Source: Roseobacter sp. (GTDB taxonomy: Bacteria > Pseudomonadota > Alphaproteobacteria > Rhodobacterales > Rhodobacteraceae). Taken from it: a stretch of DNA of 64,000 nucleotides. A program made the translations under genes and the position numbers. The notes under the pieces are model-generated. The model ran no database searches. It had not been told where the DNA came from and saw only the letters and a list, made by a program, of their open reading frames with translations. Location: the NCBI GenBank assembly GCA_002731875.1, contig PCCY01000031.1, positions 1 to 64,000 of the forward strand, written 5' to 3'. This document shows positions 43,799 through 52,400 of this stretch, piece by piece; position 1 is the stretch's first letter; each line of letters opens with the position of its first letter.

Positions 43799-45016
43799 CT
43801 ATGCACGGGTGCTATGCGCGGGAATGTAAGGCAGTGTTGATATAGGTGTAACACCTAGATGATTTATTAGATCTTGGGGCCGCCGAATAATTCTAGCATA
43901 TGTCTCAACTACAATCACCGCCAATAATCCGAATATCAATCCTCCGATCATCGAAATGAATATTATCATAGGAGGAATAATTCCAGTAACACGGGTGGGT
44001 AATTGCGCCGGCTCGAATATAGTCAAGCGCTGACCATAGTCTGAAGCGGCACTTTGTTCAGCAGAATGTGCACGGGTAAGGTTGGATGACGCCTCAAGTA
44101 ACTGGGCTCTTATATTATCACGCGCTTGCTCAAGATTTTCTAATTGAACTGCGTTATATTGGGTGGTGTCTATAAGTTGGGTCAGGCTTTCCAACTTACT
44201 TGAGATGTCCTTTCGGTGCGTTTCAAGCAATGTGAGCGCATCGTCCGGTTTCGGCGTGACCACAGATGGCTTATTTCGCGACAATGTATGCAACTTTTCG
44301 CCGACCTTGCGTGACTCAAATTTTTGTGGGGGAAGCACCACGTCGAGCCGCTGGCGCTTCTCCATCTCAATTTGCTTTATAATCTGCGACAGCCGCTTGC
44401 GCTGTGCCGCGAGTTGCAGTCTATATGATGGCAGGTTATTTGGCAAAGCATCCTTGTTTTCCCGTTTGAAGGTAAAAATATGATGACTATTATTGTCTAG
44501 TTCTTGTTTAAGACGGGACACTTCATTCTGGCGCCACTTAACAATGCGATTGACGCCAAGAGAAAGTCCATCGGCGTCTTGCTGAAGCACTTTTTTTACA
44601 AGTTCTCGGGCCCCTTTTAAAGCGACTTCAGCGGAATGGGCGCTGTAACCCACTGTTAAAACTGGTAGCGTGTGACGATCGGCTGATATGTCTATTGACA
44701 CACTTCGACGCGCGCGCTCATAAACGTCTTCCTGATTTTCTGAATTATCGAGCTCGATGATATCGGCGAACTCCAAGAGTGCCTCACGCCTTAAAGTAAG
44801 CTCTTTAATTAACAAAAGTTGCTTAATGGCGGTAGGTTGTGCGGCAGTTAAGTCTGAACTTGGTAGGGCTGTATCCGCATCGAGTAATAAGCGGGCTTTG
44901 CTATGATATGTTGGAGAAGAGAGGAGCGTTACAAGAAAACCGATTGCGGTACCTAAACCAATAAAACTCAGAAGCAGAGTTTTTCGAGAAAGCAGGCGGA
45001 ATATATAAAACTTCAT
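43799..45016 (-). CDS. Wzz/chain-length determinant family protein
   Basis: Inner-membrane polysaccharide copolymerase (405 residues) with membrane helices near residues 12-32 and 345-370 and a long periplasmic coiled-coil region (SRLKQELDN, QIIKQIEMEKRQRLDVV). The last helix carries PMIIFISMIGGLIFGLLAVIVVE, as usual for this family. No kinase domain is attached. The start MKFYIFRLL was chosen because the 23-codon extension has no family resemblance. It is divergent from the sugar transferase gene and precedes the kinase gene in the same operon. Confidence 0.85.
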   Translation of the reverse strand: MKFYIFRLLSRKTLLLSFIGLGTAIGFLVTLLSSPTYHSKARLLLDADTALPSSDLTAAQPTAIKQLLLIKELTLRREALLEFADIIELDNSENQEDVYERARRSVSIDISADRHTLPVLTVGYSAHSAEVALKGARELVKKVLQQDADGLSLGVNRIVKWRQNEVSRLKQELDNNSHHIFTFKRENKDALPNNLPSYRLQLAAQRKRLSQIIKQIEMEKRQRLDVVLPPQKFESRKVGEKLHTLSRNKPSVVTPKPDDALTLLETHRKDISSKLESLTQLIDTTQYNAVQLENLEQARDNIRAQLLEASSNLTRAHSAEQSAASDYGQRLTIFEPAQLPTRVTGIIPPMIIFISMIGGLIFGLLAVIVVETYARIIRRPQDLINHLGVTPISTLPYIPAHSTRA

Positions 45017-45258
45017 ATCTACGCACTTTCTCTTGATAGCTACAGATGTAGAATATTGAGGACTCAATGAGCATGAAGCAGTCAAAAAACTGCTTGCGTG
45101 ATGATCAGGCGTATTTACTGACGCTTTAACACTGTGAAGTGAAAGGTATTAATTATCCGTTAAACACAAAAAGGTAATTTTTATTGGTAATTATCTTCCA
45201 TCCAGGCTGGGTCCCATCAGACGTTCCTTAATAATCTGGTAACCACATTGATTTAGCA
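45017..45258. other. Divergent promoter region of EPS locus
   Basis: About 240 AT-rich bases between the Wzz-like and sugar transferase genes, read divergently. No coding frame or obvious palindrome was found. Confidence 0.5.
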
Positions 45259-45972
45259 ATGCCATATTCAAACGTTAGACAAAGGCAGCGCGATATGAGA
45301 TATTTGAGCACGGATAGCATTCTAACGGCAAGACATCGCGACGCTGCATATCAGTCTGTAACGCTGGGAATTTATCGAAACTTCGGTAAGAGGCTAATGG
45401 ATTTGGTCATTTGTATTCTGTCGCTACCTCTTGTTGCTCCGATGATTATGATTCTGGCGACAATAATAGTCGTGACCGGCAGCACCCCGTTCTTTTCGCA
45501 AACTCGAATAGGGCAACATGGACGGCCCTTTAGAATATGGAAGTTGCGAACAATGGTTCACGATAGCGATCAAGTTATCGAGAAATACTTTCAAGGTAAC
45601 CTAGACGCGCAGGAGGAATGGCGAACCACACAAAAGTTGAAATACGACCCGCGCATTACGGCTTTCGGTTCATTTTTGCGTAAGACATCTTTAGATGAAC
45701 TTCCTCAGATTTGGAACGTTTTACGTGCCGATATGAGCCTGGTTGGCCCGCGGCCAATAATGGTTAATCAAAAACATTTCTATCCAGGTACGGACTACTA
45801 TAACCTGCGCCCTGGTATTAGTGGAAACTGGCAGGTATCTATGCGTAATGAATCGACCTTTGTTGATCGCGCTGCATACGACCGGCGTTATAACTTAACT
45901 TTATCTCTTAGGGAAGATATGCGTATTTTAAAGGATACGGTCCATGTCGTTTTAAGAGCTACGGGGTATTGA
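45259..45972 (+). CDS. ExoY/WcaJ-like initiating sugar phosphotransferase
   Basis: Polyprenyl-phosphate sugar-1-phosphotransferase (237 residues). It has one N-terminal membrane hairpin (LMDLVICILSLPLVAPMIMILATIIVV) and the catalytic block FFSQTRIGQHGRPFRIWKLRTMV, then TSLDELPQIWNVLRADMSLVGPRP. The length, without the large N-terminal membrane domain of WbaP, places it in the short ExoY class. It transfers the first sugar phosphate to undecaprenyl phosphate. The start at 45259 is taken; 45295 is an alternative. Confidence 0.92.
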   Translation: MPYSNVRQRQRDMRYLSTDSILTARHRDAAYQSVTLGIYRNFGKRLMDLVICILSLPLVAPMIMILATIIVVTGSTPFFSQTRIGQHGRPFRIWKLRTMVHDSDQVIEKYFQGNLDAQEEWRTTQKLKYDPRITAFGSFLRKTSLDELPQIWNVLRADMSLVGPRPIMVNQKHFYPGTDYYNLRPGISGNWQVSMRNESTFVDRAAYDRRYNLTLSLREDMRILKDTVHVVLRATGY

Positions 45973-46955
45973 CTGTGTTTCCCAAATCCACGGAGAGAGT
46001 CTCGGCTAAATCTGTCAAGCAGCTCACAATAATTATCGTAAGTTACAATACTGCGCCGATGACGCTTAAAGCTATCGAAGCATTAGATCTGCATAACCGC
46101 AGTGTAGATTACGACTGTATCGTGATTGATAATGCTTCGACGGACGGATCGGTCGAGAAGATCTCCGAAGCTTTCCCGATGGTCAGGGTTATAAGTTTGC
46201 GGGAAAACGTGGGGTTTGCTTGTGCGAACAATCTAGCAGCCAGTTATTGTACGACGCCATATCTCTTACTACTTAACCCCGATACTGAAGCGGACGTAGG
46301 GGCCGTCTGCGCGCTTATGACCTTTGCTAAAGCCGCCCCTGGTGCCGGTATTTGGGGCGGGCGAACGGTATTTTCCGACAGAACCCTTAACAAAGCGTCA
46401 TGTTGGGCCGCGCCCAGCCTACATAGCCTGCTTTTTCGCGCTGTTGGGCTTAGTCGGATCTTTAGCCAAAGCGCCCTATTCAACCCTGAAGAGTACGGAA
46501 ACTGGGAACGCGATGATATTCGCCAAGTGGATATCGTCGTAGGGTGTCTTCTACTCATCCGACGTGATATCTGGAACATGTTGGGCGGATTTAACAGTAA
46601 GTACTTTATGTACGGTGAAGATGCAGACCTTTGCCTTCGAGCGCGTGCCTTGGGGTGCCAACCGATGATCACCCCTGATGCCCAAATAGTTCATCATGTG
46701 GGTGCATCCACCAATAACAATGACGAAAAGGCAATTCTTGTAATGAAGGCCCGCGTCTCTCTCATCCAGGATCATTGGCCTGCTTGGCAAGTACGATATG
46801 GAATCCTTTTAATGTGGTTTTGGTCGGCATTGCGGTTTGTAATTACGCGTCCACTTGCGTATTCTGGTAATTCCAAGGGGGTGTTATCGGCGCAGCGCTG
46901 GCAATTGATCTGGCGACGCAGAGACACCTGGTTAAACGGCTACGATCAAGCATAA
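45969..46955 (+). CDS. Glycosyltransferase family 2 protein
   Basis: GT-A enzyme (328 residues) with LTIIIVSYNTAPMTLKAIEAL at the N-terminus, CIVIDNASTDGS, and the acidic pair in LLLNPDTEADVG. RRDIWNMLGGFNSKYFMYGEDADLCLRARALG is the C-side motif of rhamnosyl-like GT2 enzymes. It begins at TTG 45969 or GTG 45975, both overlapping or touching the previous gene's stop. It probably adds the second sugar of the repeating unit. It converges with the NodZ-like gene by 10 bases. Confidence 0.87.
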   Translation: MTVFPKSTERVSAKSVKQLTIIIVSYNTAPMTLKAIEALDLHNRSVDYDCIVIDNASTDGSVEKISEAFPMVRVISLRENVGFACANNLAASYCTTPYLLLLNPDTEADVGAVCALMTFAKAAPGAGIWGGRTVFSDRTLNKASCWAAPSLHSLLFRAVGLSRIFSQSALFNPEEYGNWERDDIRQVDIVVGCLLLIRRDIWNMLGGFNSKYFMYGEDADLCLRARALGCQPMITPDAQIVHHVGASTNNNDEKAILVMKARVSLIQDHWPAWQVRYGILLMWFWSALRFVITRPLAYSGNSKGVLSAQRWQLIWRRRDTWLNGYDQA

Positions 46956-47911
46956 TATTGGATAAGTTGTTTCAGCAAAACTTTGGGGGAGTTGCGGTCC
47001 ACGTCATCAAGTTGATTCCGTGCCATATTCCCAAGATAAACCGAAGTTTGGGAAAATGTTGATTGCCGAGAATAGATGAGACGGGTGCATTTCGATAGTA
47101 CCCACATGTCAATTAACGCATTTTCAGCTTCTAGAAGTTTGGCGACATCTGTCGCCGGCCAATGCAACCTTTCGCCATTATCCGGTAGGTGCTTATTAAT
47201 ATGATATAGGTTGGCAAATTCCATTTTCATTTTTCGCTGCACATGGGCGTTATCTGTGGCTAGAAATATCGGTTGGTCGGGTACCTGCATTAGACGCTTG
47301 CGAAGTATGGATAGCGCGGAATTTAAAGGGATCTTGCGATCGGTATAACGAACATGGATCCCTATCGGATTCGCTCCCAGTTGGGCAGTCAAACGTGTAA
47401 CTTCTCGTCGAACCCGCACATTAGGTGTAAAATAGCGGTCAAGATATTCCTTGATTATACACGGAATTGACCGACCCGTGAAACGAAGATCACGTCGAAT
47501 TTGTTTAGTAAGGTGCCGGAACTTCGGAAGGTAAGACCAATACACCGCGATATCTTCGGGCACATTGAGGTCTTCCAGATCTACGCAAAAAACTCGATAT
47601 GCTTTGGGGCTGGAGTGCGCCTTGGGCATAAACTTATTTATCATGTCTTGGGTGCTGGCCTTGAGATATCCAGTCCAGATGGCAGGTGCGACAGGGCAAA
47701 CCGCTTTATCAATTTCTGCACAGGTCGATTTTATAGGCGTGTTAAATAGAAGCGGATATGCGTTATCTCCAAGTGGGGCATAGCTGCCATCACGCCAATC
47801 TATTACGGGCGTGCGCCCTGATAGATCGGCGTATATAAGACCGCATACGGCGGACAGTATGCGATTGCCCAGCCCTCCCTTGCCTTTTATCAGAAGTATC
47901 TTTCGGCGCAT
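46946..47911 (-). CDS. NodZ-like fucosyltransferase-fold protein
   Basis: A 321-residue protein. GKGGLGNRILSAVCGLIYADLSGRTPVIDWRDG near the N-terminus and PIGIHVRYTDRKIP in the middle are the patterns of the GT23/NodZ alpha-1,6-fucosyltransferase superfamily, where the HxR-type Arg binds GDP. FLATDNAHVQRKM follows as usual. The start at 47911 has AGGA seven bases upstream; a longer frame begins at 47947. It probably adds fucose or a related GDP sugar to the exopolysaccharide. The assignment is by motif resemblance only. Confidence 0.68.
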   Translation of the reverse strand: MRRKILLIKGKGGLGNRILSAVCGLIYADLSGRTPVIDWRDGSYAPLGDNAYPLLFNTPIKSTCAEIDKAVCPVAPAIWTGYLKASTQDMINKFMPKAHSSPKAYRVFCVDLEDLNVPEDIAVYWSYLPKFRHLTKQIRRDLRFTGRSIPCIIKEYLDRYFTPNVRVRREVTRLTAQLGANPIGIHVRYTDRKIPLNSALSILRKRLMQVPDQPIFLATDNAHVQRKMKMEFANLYHINKHLPDNGERLHWPATDVAKLLEAENALIDMWVLSKCTRLIYSRQSTFSQTSVYLGNMARNQLDDVDRNSPKVLLKQLIQYYA

Positions 47912-47995
47912 ACTTCCATCCTGAGCGATGATTTTCAAAATAGACATATCCTCGAATAATGTGTTCTTGCGTTTTTTTGAGAATTCATCGCTATT

Positions 47996-49219
47996 TCATT
48001 TCTGCATAATGCGGGCATATGCAGATAAGAGGTGAGGTTCCGAGTATGCCCATGAAAGTTCATTCAACACTCGCCGACGGCCTTCTGCGCCCATCCTCTT
48101 GCGTAATTCGCGATCTTCAATGAGCAAGCTCATTTTATCGGCAAAATCTTCCGGATCATTTGAGCTAGCATATAGGCTGGCCGTACCCGCAGATACGCGC
48201 CCTTCGACGAGATCGAATTGAACCACAGGTTTTCCGAGCGCCATGTACTCCATAACTTTATTCATGGTGGACATGTCGTTCATCGGGTTTTTCGGGTCGC
48301 ATGCCAAACCTATATCTATTGCGTTCAAAGCTGCGATCAGATCCGTTTGGTATAGTGCCCCGGTGAAAGTGAAATATTCGGCTAAATCAAGGTCACCAAC
48401 CTGCTGGATCATCATATCCAATGCAGGTCCAAAGCCGATGATCACGAAATGCACATCCGTCTGCTTATGGGCGTGGACAAGATGCGACGCAGCGCTCACG
48501 AGGGTTGTCATCCCTTCTTGTTGACCGATCACTCCGACGTAACCAAACACCGTTGCCGCTTTTCCGCGATACGCTCGGTCACCTTCGGCGGGAATAAAGC
48601 AATCGATTTTCGGTGCTGACCTTACGACAAATACATCGCTCTCCGATTTTCCACCGCGGGTGATGGCAATTCTACGAAAACTTTCATTTGTAGCCATAGA
48701 GACGGACGCCACGGCAAAATTCAACCGCTCGAGCAGGCGCATCAACCAGTAAACTACGCCGCGTTTTCCAAACTTCGCGATCAGAAGTTCAGGGCAAACG
48801 TCATGGTGGTCAAACATGTACCGGACGCCGCGCCATCGATATCTTAACGCCAGTATGAATATGAGGTCAGGTGGGTTGCAGCCTTGGATCACATCGAAAG
48901 GGCACCGCTTCCAGACTATTTTTGCCAGACGAAACCAGTGCCAGATCGCATGGCTGTATTCCCGGGCGTAATCCAATATTCCTGAACCATCCTCAACAGG
49001 AACAGGGTGGCGATAGATATGCACGCCTTCAAGTAACTCATATGGTTCGTCCCAGCCTAAACCCATGGGTGAGATGATGGAAACGATGTATCCTGCGCGA
49101 ACGCAGCTGGTCGCCTCTAACCACACGCGACGGTCAAGGGGCACTGGCAGATTTTCAACCACAATCAATATGTGAGGCTGAACGGCAGCGGCTGGAGTAG
49201 AAGGTGGCGTCAAATTCAT
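47996..49219 (-). CDS. Glycosyltransferase family 4 protein
   Basis: GT-B enzyme (407 residues). N-terminal VVENLPVPLDRRVWLEATSCVRAGYIVSIISP is the family's acceptor half. YMFDHHDVCPELL and FGYVGVIGQQEGMTTLVSA are next, then GLACDPKNPMNDMSTMNKVMEYMALGKPVVQFDL with the E-x-x-A motif. It is transcribed towards the NodZ-like gene, 85 bases upstream of it, so the two may be one operon. Donor is not predictable. Confidence 0.88.
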   Translation of the reverse strand: MNLTPPSTPAAAVQPHILIVVENLPVPLDRRVWLEATSCVRAGYIVSIISPMGLGWDEPYELLEGVHIYRHPVPVEDGSGILDYAREYSHAIWHWFRLAKIVWKRCPFDVIQGCNPPDLIFILALRYRWRGVRYMFDHHDVCPELLIAKFGKRGVVYWLMRLLERLNFAVASVSMATNESFRRIAITRGGKSESDVFVVRSAPKIDCFIPAEGDRAYRGKAATVFGYVGVIGQQEGMTTLVSAASHLVHAHKQTDVHFVIIGFGPALDMMIQQVGDLDLAEYFTFTGALYQTDLIAALNAIDIGLACDPKNPMNDMSTMNKVMEYMALGKPVVQFDLVEGRVSAGTASLYASSNDPEDFADKMSLLIEDRELRKRMGAEGRRRVLNELSWAYSEPHLLSAYARIMQK

Positions 49220-49438
49220 GATCTGACTAGTTCATGGTAAGGTAAATTTTGAGTAAATATTTTCGCTAATGGGTCATCAGCCGTTAAGTAAGCGGTTGTG
49301 GAAACGCTTCTAATCGACACGAAGTGCGAGAGACTTCGCCGAAGCTTTTGGGCATTGGCCGCACATTACTCATGGATAGCAGAGCCACGCCACAGATGCG
49401 CTTGTGGCGTGGCTCAGTCCGGGTTTCTCGATTGATAT
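49220..49438. other. Intergenic between EPS locus and DUF11 operon
   Basis: About 220 bases with the promoter of the GT4 gene and the hairpin that ends the DUF11 operon. Nothing else was noticed. Confidence 0.5.
49382..49415 (-). terminator. Strong hairpin after DUF11 operon
   Basis: Perfect 13-base arms GAGCCACGCCACA / TGTGGCGTGGCTC with an 8-base loop, 24 bases past the stop of the 1913-residue gene. There is no U tract on either side. Confidence 0.6.
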
Positions 49439-52400
49439 CTAGATACCCAGAAACTGATCCAGTTGGTCCCACAATGAATCGTCCAGCAGGAAATTAATTC
49501 TGAGATATAGGCCTTGTTGATACAGGTCGTTTCGACCCACAGTCTCTCCTTTTGCCTTATTGTATCCCAATGCCAAGAGCGCACCCTTGGTGGGCACAAA
49601 CCCGATTTCCACGCCAAGACCGTTAGTGGAATTTCCGGCATCATCCCAAAGGTGGGAAGCACTTAAACCGATCTGAAACCGATCATCGGCAAGTTCACAG
49701 TTAAAGCCGGCCTGCAAAAGTTGCGTCATCGATTGCGCACGATGCCCACCAAGAAATTCGATACGTTGCGATTGACCGGCATATTTCCCGTTTAGCCTAA
49801 GGTCTTGATTAACTTCAAACGACGCATCAACAGACCAAAGATGAGTCACTGATTTACTGAACTTTTCTTCTATGCGGTGCTCGTACCAGGCCAGCATTTC
49901 TAGGCGAGGGTCTTCGATGGGGCGGTACGCCACGCCCACGCGGCTTCTAATGCGGCGGTGGTAACCACCGTTGCGTTTGTCCAATGCCACGCGTGACCTG
50001 CCCAGAAAGGTGAAGTCGGTGGATATCTTACCGGCGAGTCCAATGCTTGCGTAATGGGTCTTTCCATTTTTCTCAAAGGTTGAATCAAAGTCTGCATCAC
50101 CTACCCAGCTTTCAGCGCCAGAGCCCCATTTTGCGCCTACCGCGACACTTGTCAGCTCTTGATCGTTGGCTTCCATACGTCGCGAATGTTCTACACCGAA
50201 GGTGAACGTGGTATTTGTGTTGGCCGCCCAGGTTGCCATCAACGCCTGGTTCATCACGGTATCCAGGTCAGCAATGCTTTTCACGAAGTCGGTGTTGCCA
50301 CGCAACCAATCGTTCAAATCATAAGAGAATCCCAATCTCGAATAAGTAGATATCTGATCATCGCCAAAGGTCATTTCGATATCGCTGTAACTGCGCCATC
50401 CGGGAATCGGCTCACGCGACATTCCCAATGTCAGCTTGGTCGGACGGTCGTCGCCGGCCAGCGGCTGGCGCAGTTCAGCTTTTATCACGGTGCCGGGACG
50501 TGATACCGGTGACCAGTGCGCGCCAATAATTACACCGGTTTGACTGTCGGTATCACCTGCATCCTGGTTCAGACGATATTCCAGCCCTACAAACCCTCGA
50601 AAGTGTTTGTTGAATTGTTTGGCATACACAGCATCAACGAGCAGCTGTTCGTTATCTGAAACCTGGTCACGAATATATTCCACGCCCAACAAAAAGTCGG
50701 TTCTGTTGTCAATCTGATAGCTGTAGTCGAGGCGCGAACGTGTGGTACCAGGCAAGGCAAGACCCCCGCGCGACACGAACTCTGGACCTGCATGGATCAC
50801 TTCGAAATCCAAGTGACCAAACTCGTTTCGGATTCCGTAAGAAAAGCGTACAGCGGTGTCAGGAACCCGCTGGTTGTTTTCACTGCGGGCAAACTCGGCT
50901 TCCCATATGCCGCCGTTCCGGTCTTCGTGCCGGATATAACTGGATTGCAAGCGCTCGCGGGCGGTATTGCCGACTACAGCGTCAGCGTGGACAGCCCGGG
51001 CACCGATCGTCGTACGTTCTCCTACCGCGACATTGATCTCACCACCATACAGCCAGTACCGATCAGCGCCTTCTACGTCGACTTCATATGTGATGCGTAT
51101 AGAGACCGGATTACCTTGCGCATCAAACTGTCGCACCGGGTCGTCAAAGGTTAGACTATTGCGGAAGAAGTCCAGTAGATAATCGGTACCTCGACGCAAA
51201 GGGGATGACGTGATGACATCGCCGCCTTCTTTGTCGCGCACAAGAATTTCGACGCGCTCGGTGCCTTGAACATAGCCGTCCAAAACCAGGCTATAGGGTC
51301 CTGATACACCACGGCCTGATATCTCTTGGACACGTTGCTCAAGCGCTGTACGCGCACCAAACAAAGTAATGGATACTTTGTCATTTTCCCAATGCGCTTT
51401 GGCACCCTGCGCCACGCGACGTATTCCGTCTAACTTTAGCGCAGTGGCTTCGGATTCAATCGCGATGTCCCCGTACAAGATATACGACCGACCCTTTTCG
51501 ACTTTCACGTAAAGGTTCCCTGACGACTGCGCATCATAGCCCCGTTCGGAATTATCGCCGTAAACTGGGTAATACTCGTCGCCCTGAATGTCGCGAAATA
51601 ACCGGGCTTCTGTATCTTGGTCAGAACGGTATCTGAGGGTCAAAAGAGTTTTTCCGGATATCGCACCCTTCAAGTACAGCTCTCCACGTAGCCCGGTGAT
51701 CGTATCCTCAAAAGAGCTGAAACGCCCTGGATCCAAAAGCTGGCTTTTTTCACCGCCCAATGCGATCGCGCCTTCGATTACGCCAACCATGACACGCTGA
51801 TCGAGATCCGGAGTGAAAGTGATCGACGCTTCAGCGCGCCCGAAAGAGCCGCTGACCGATATGATGTCATTGCCAGCCACCTGAGGCGGAATAAGGTCAA
51901 ATGTTGCCTCGCCGTTGTCCAGATACACCTGTACCCCTGGGGTACCGCTGCGAATGTCGGTAACGTCCCAAAGTGCAAGTTTCGTATGAAGCGTCACAAT
52001 GCCCGAAGCTGGAACCGGCCGGTTGCGCGCATCAAGTACCCTTACAACCACCGGGATTACGTCGGTCGGCGTCGCAGAAGCAGTGGGCGCGGCAATGATC
52101 TCCATCTTGGCCGGTTTACCAGGGGCAACGACACGAATTTCGCTCCTCGAGCGTTCTATCCCAAAGCTATCGCGTCCGACCAAAGTTAATCTGTTTTCTC
52201 CTGCGGCTAGTTGTACGGCTACAAAATCCAACGCCTGTACGCCGGTTTTTTGCCATTTTGTGCGCTCTCCTATGCGATCTGTGCCGAGTACGCGCCCATT
52301 GACCATCAACTCAAGAGATAGGTCTGCCTTGGCCTTCACACGCACACTTTGTATATGCTTTTGCACTGTTTGCCCGTCCACAAGGTCCACGAACCCAGGC

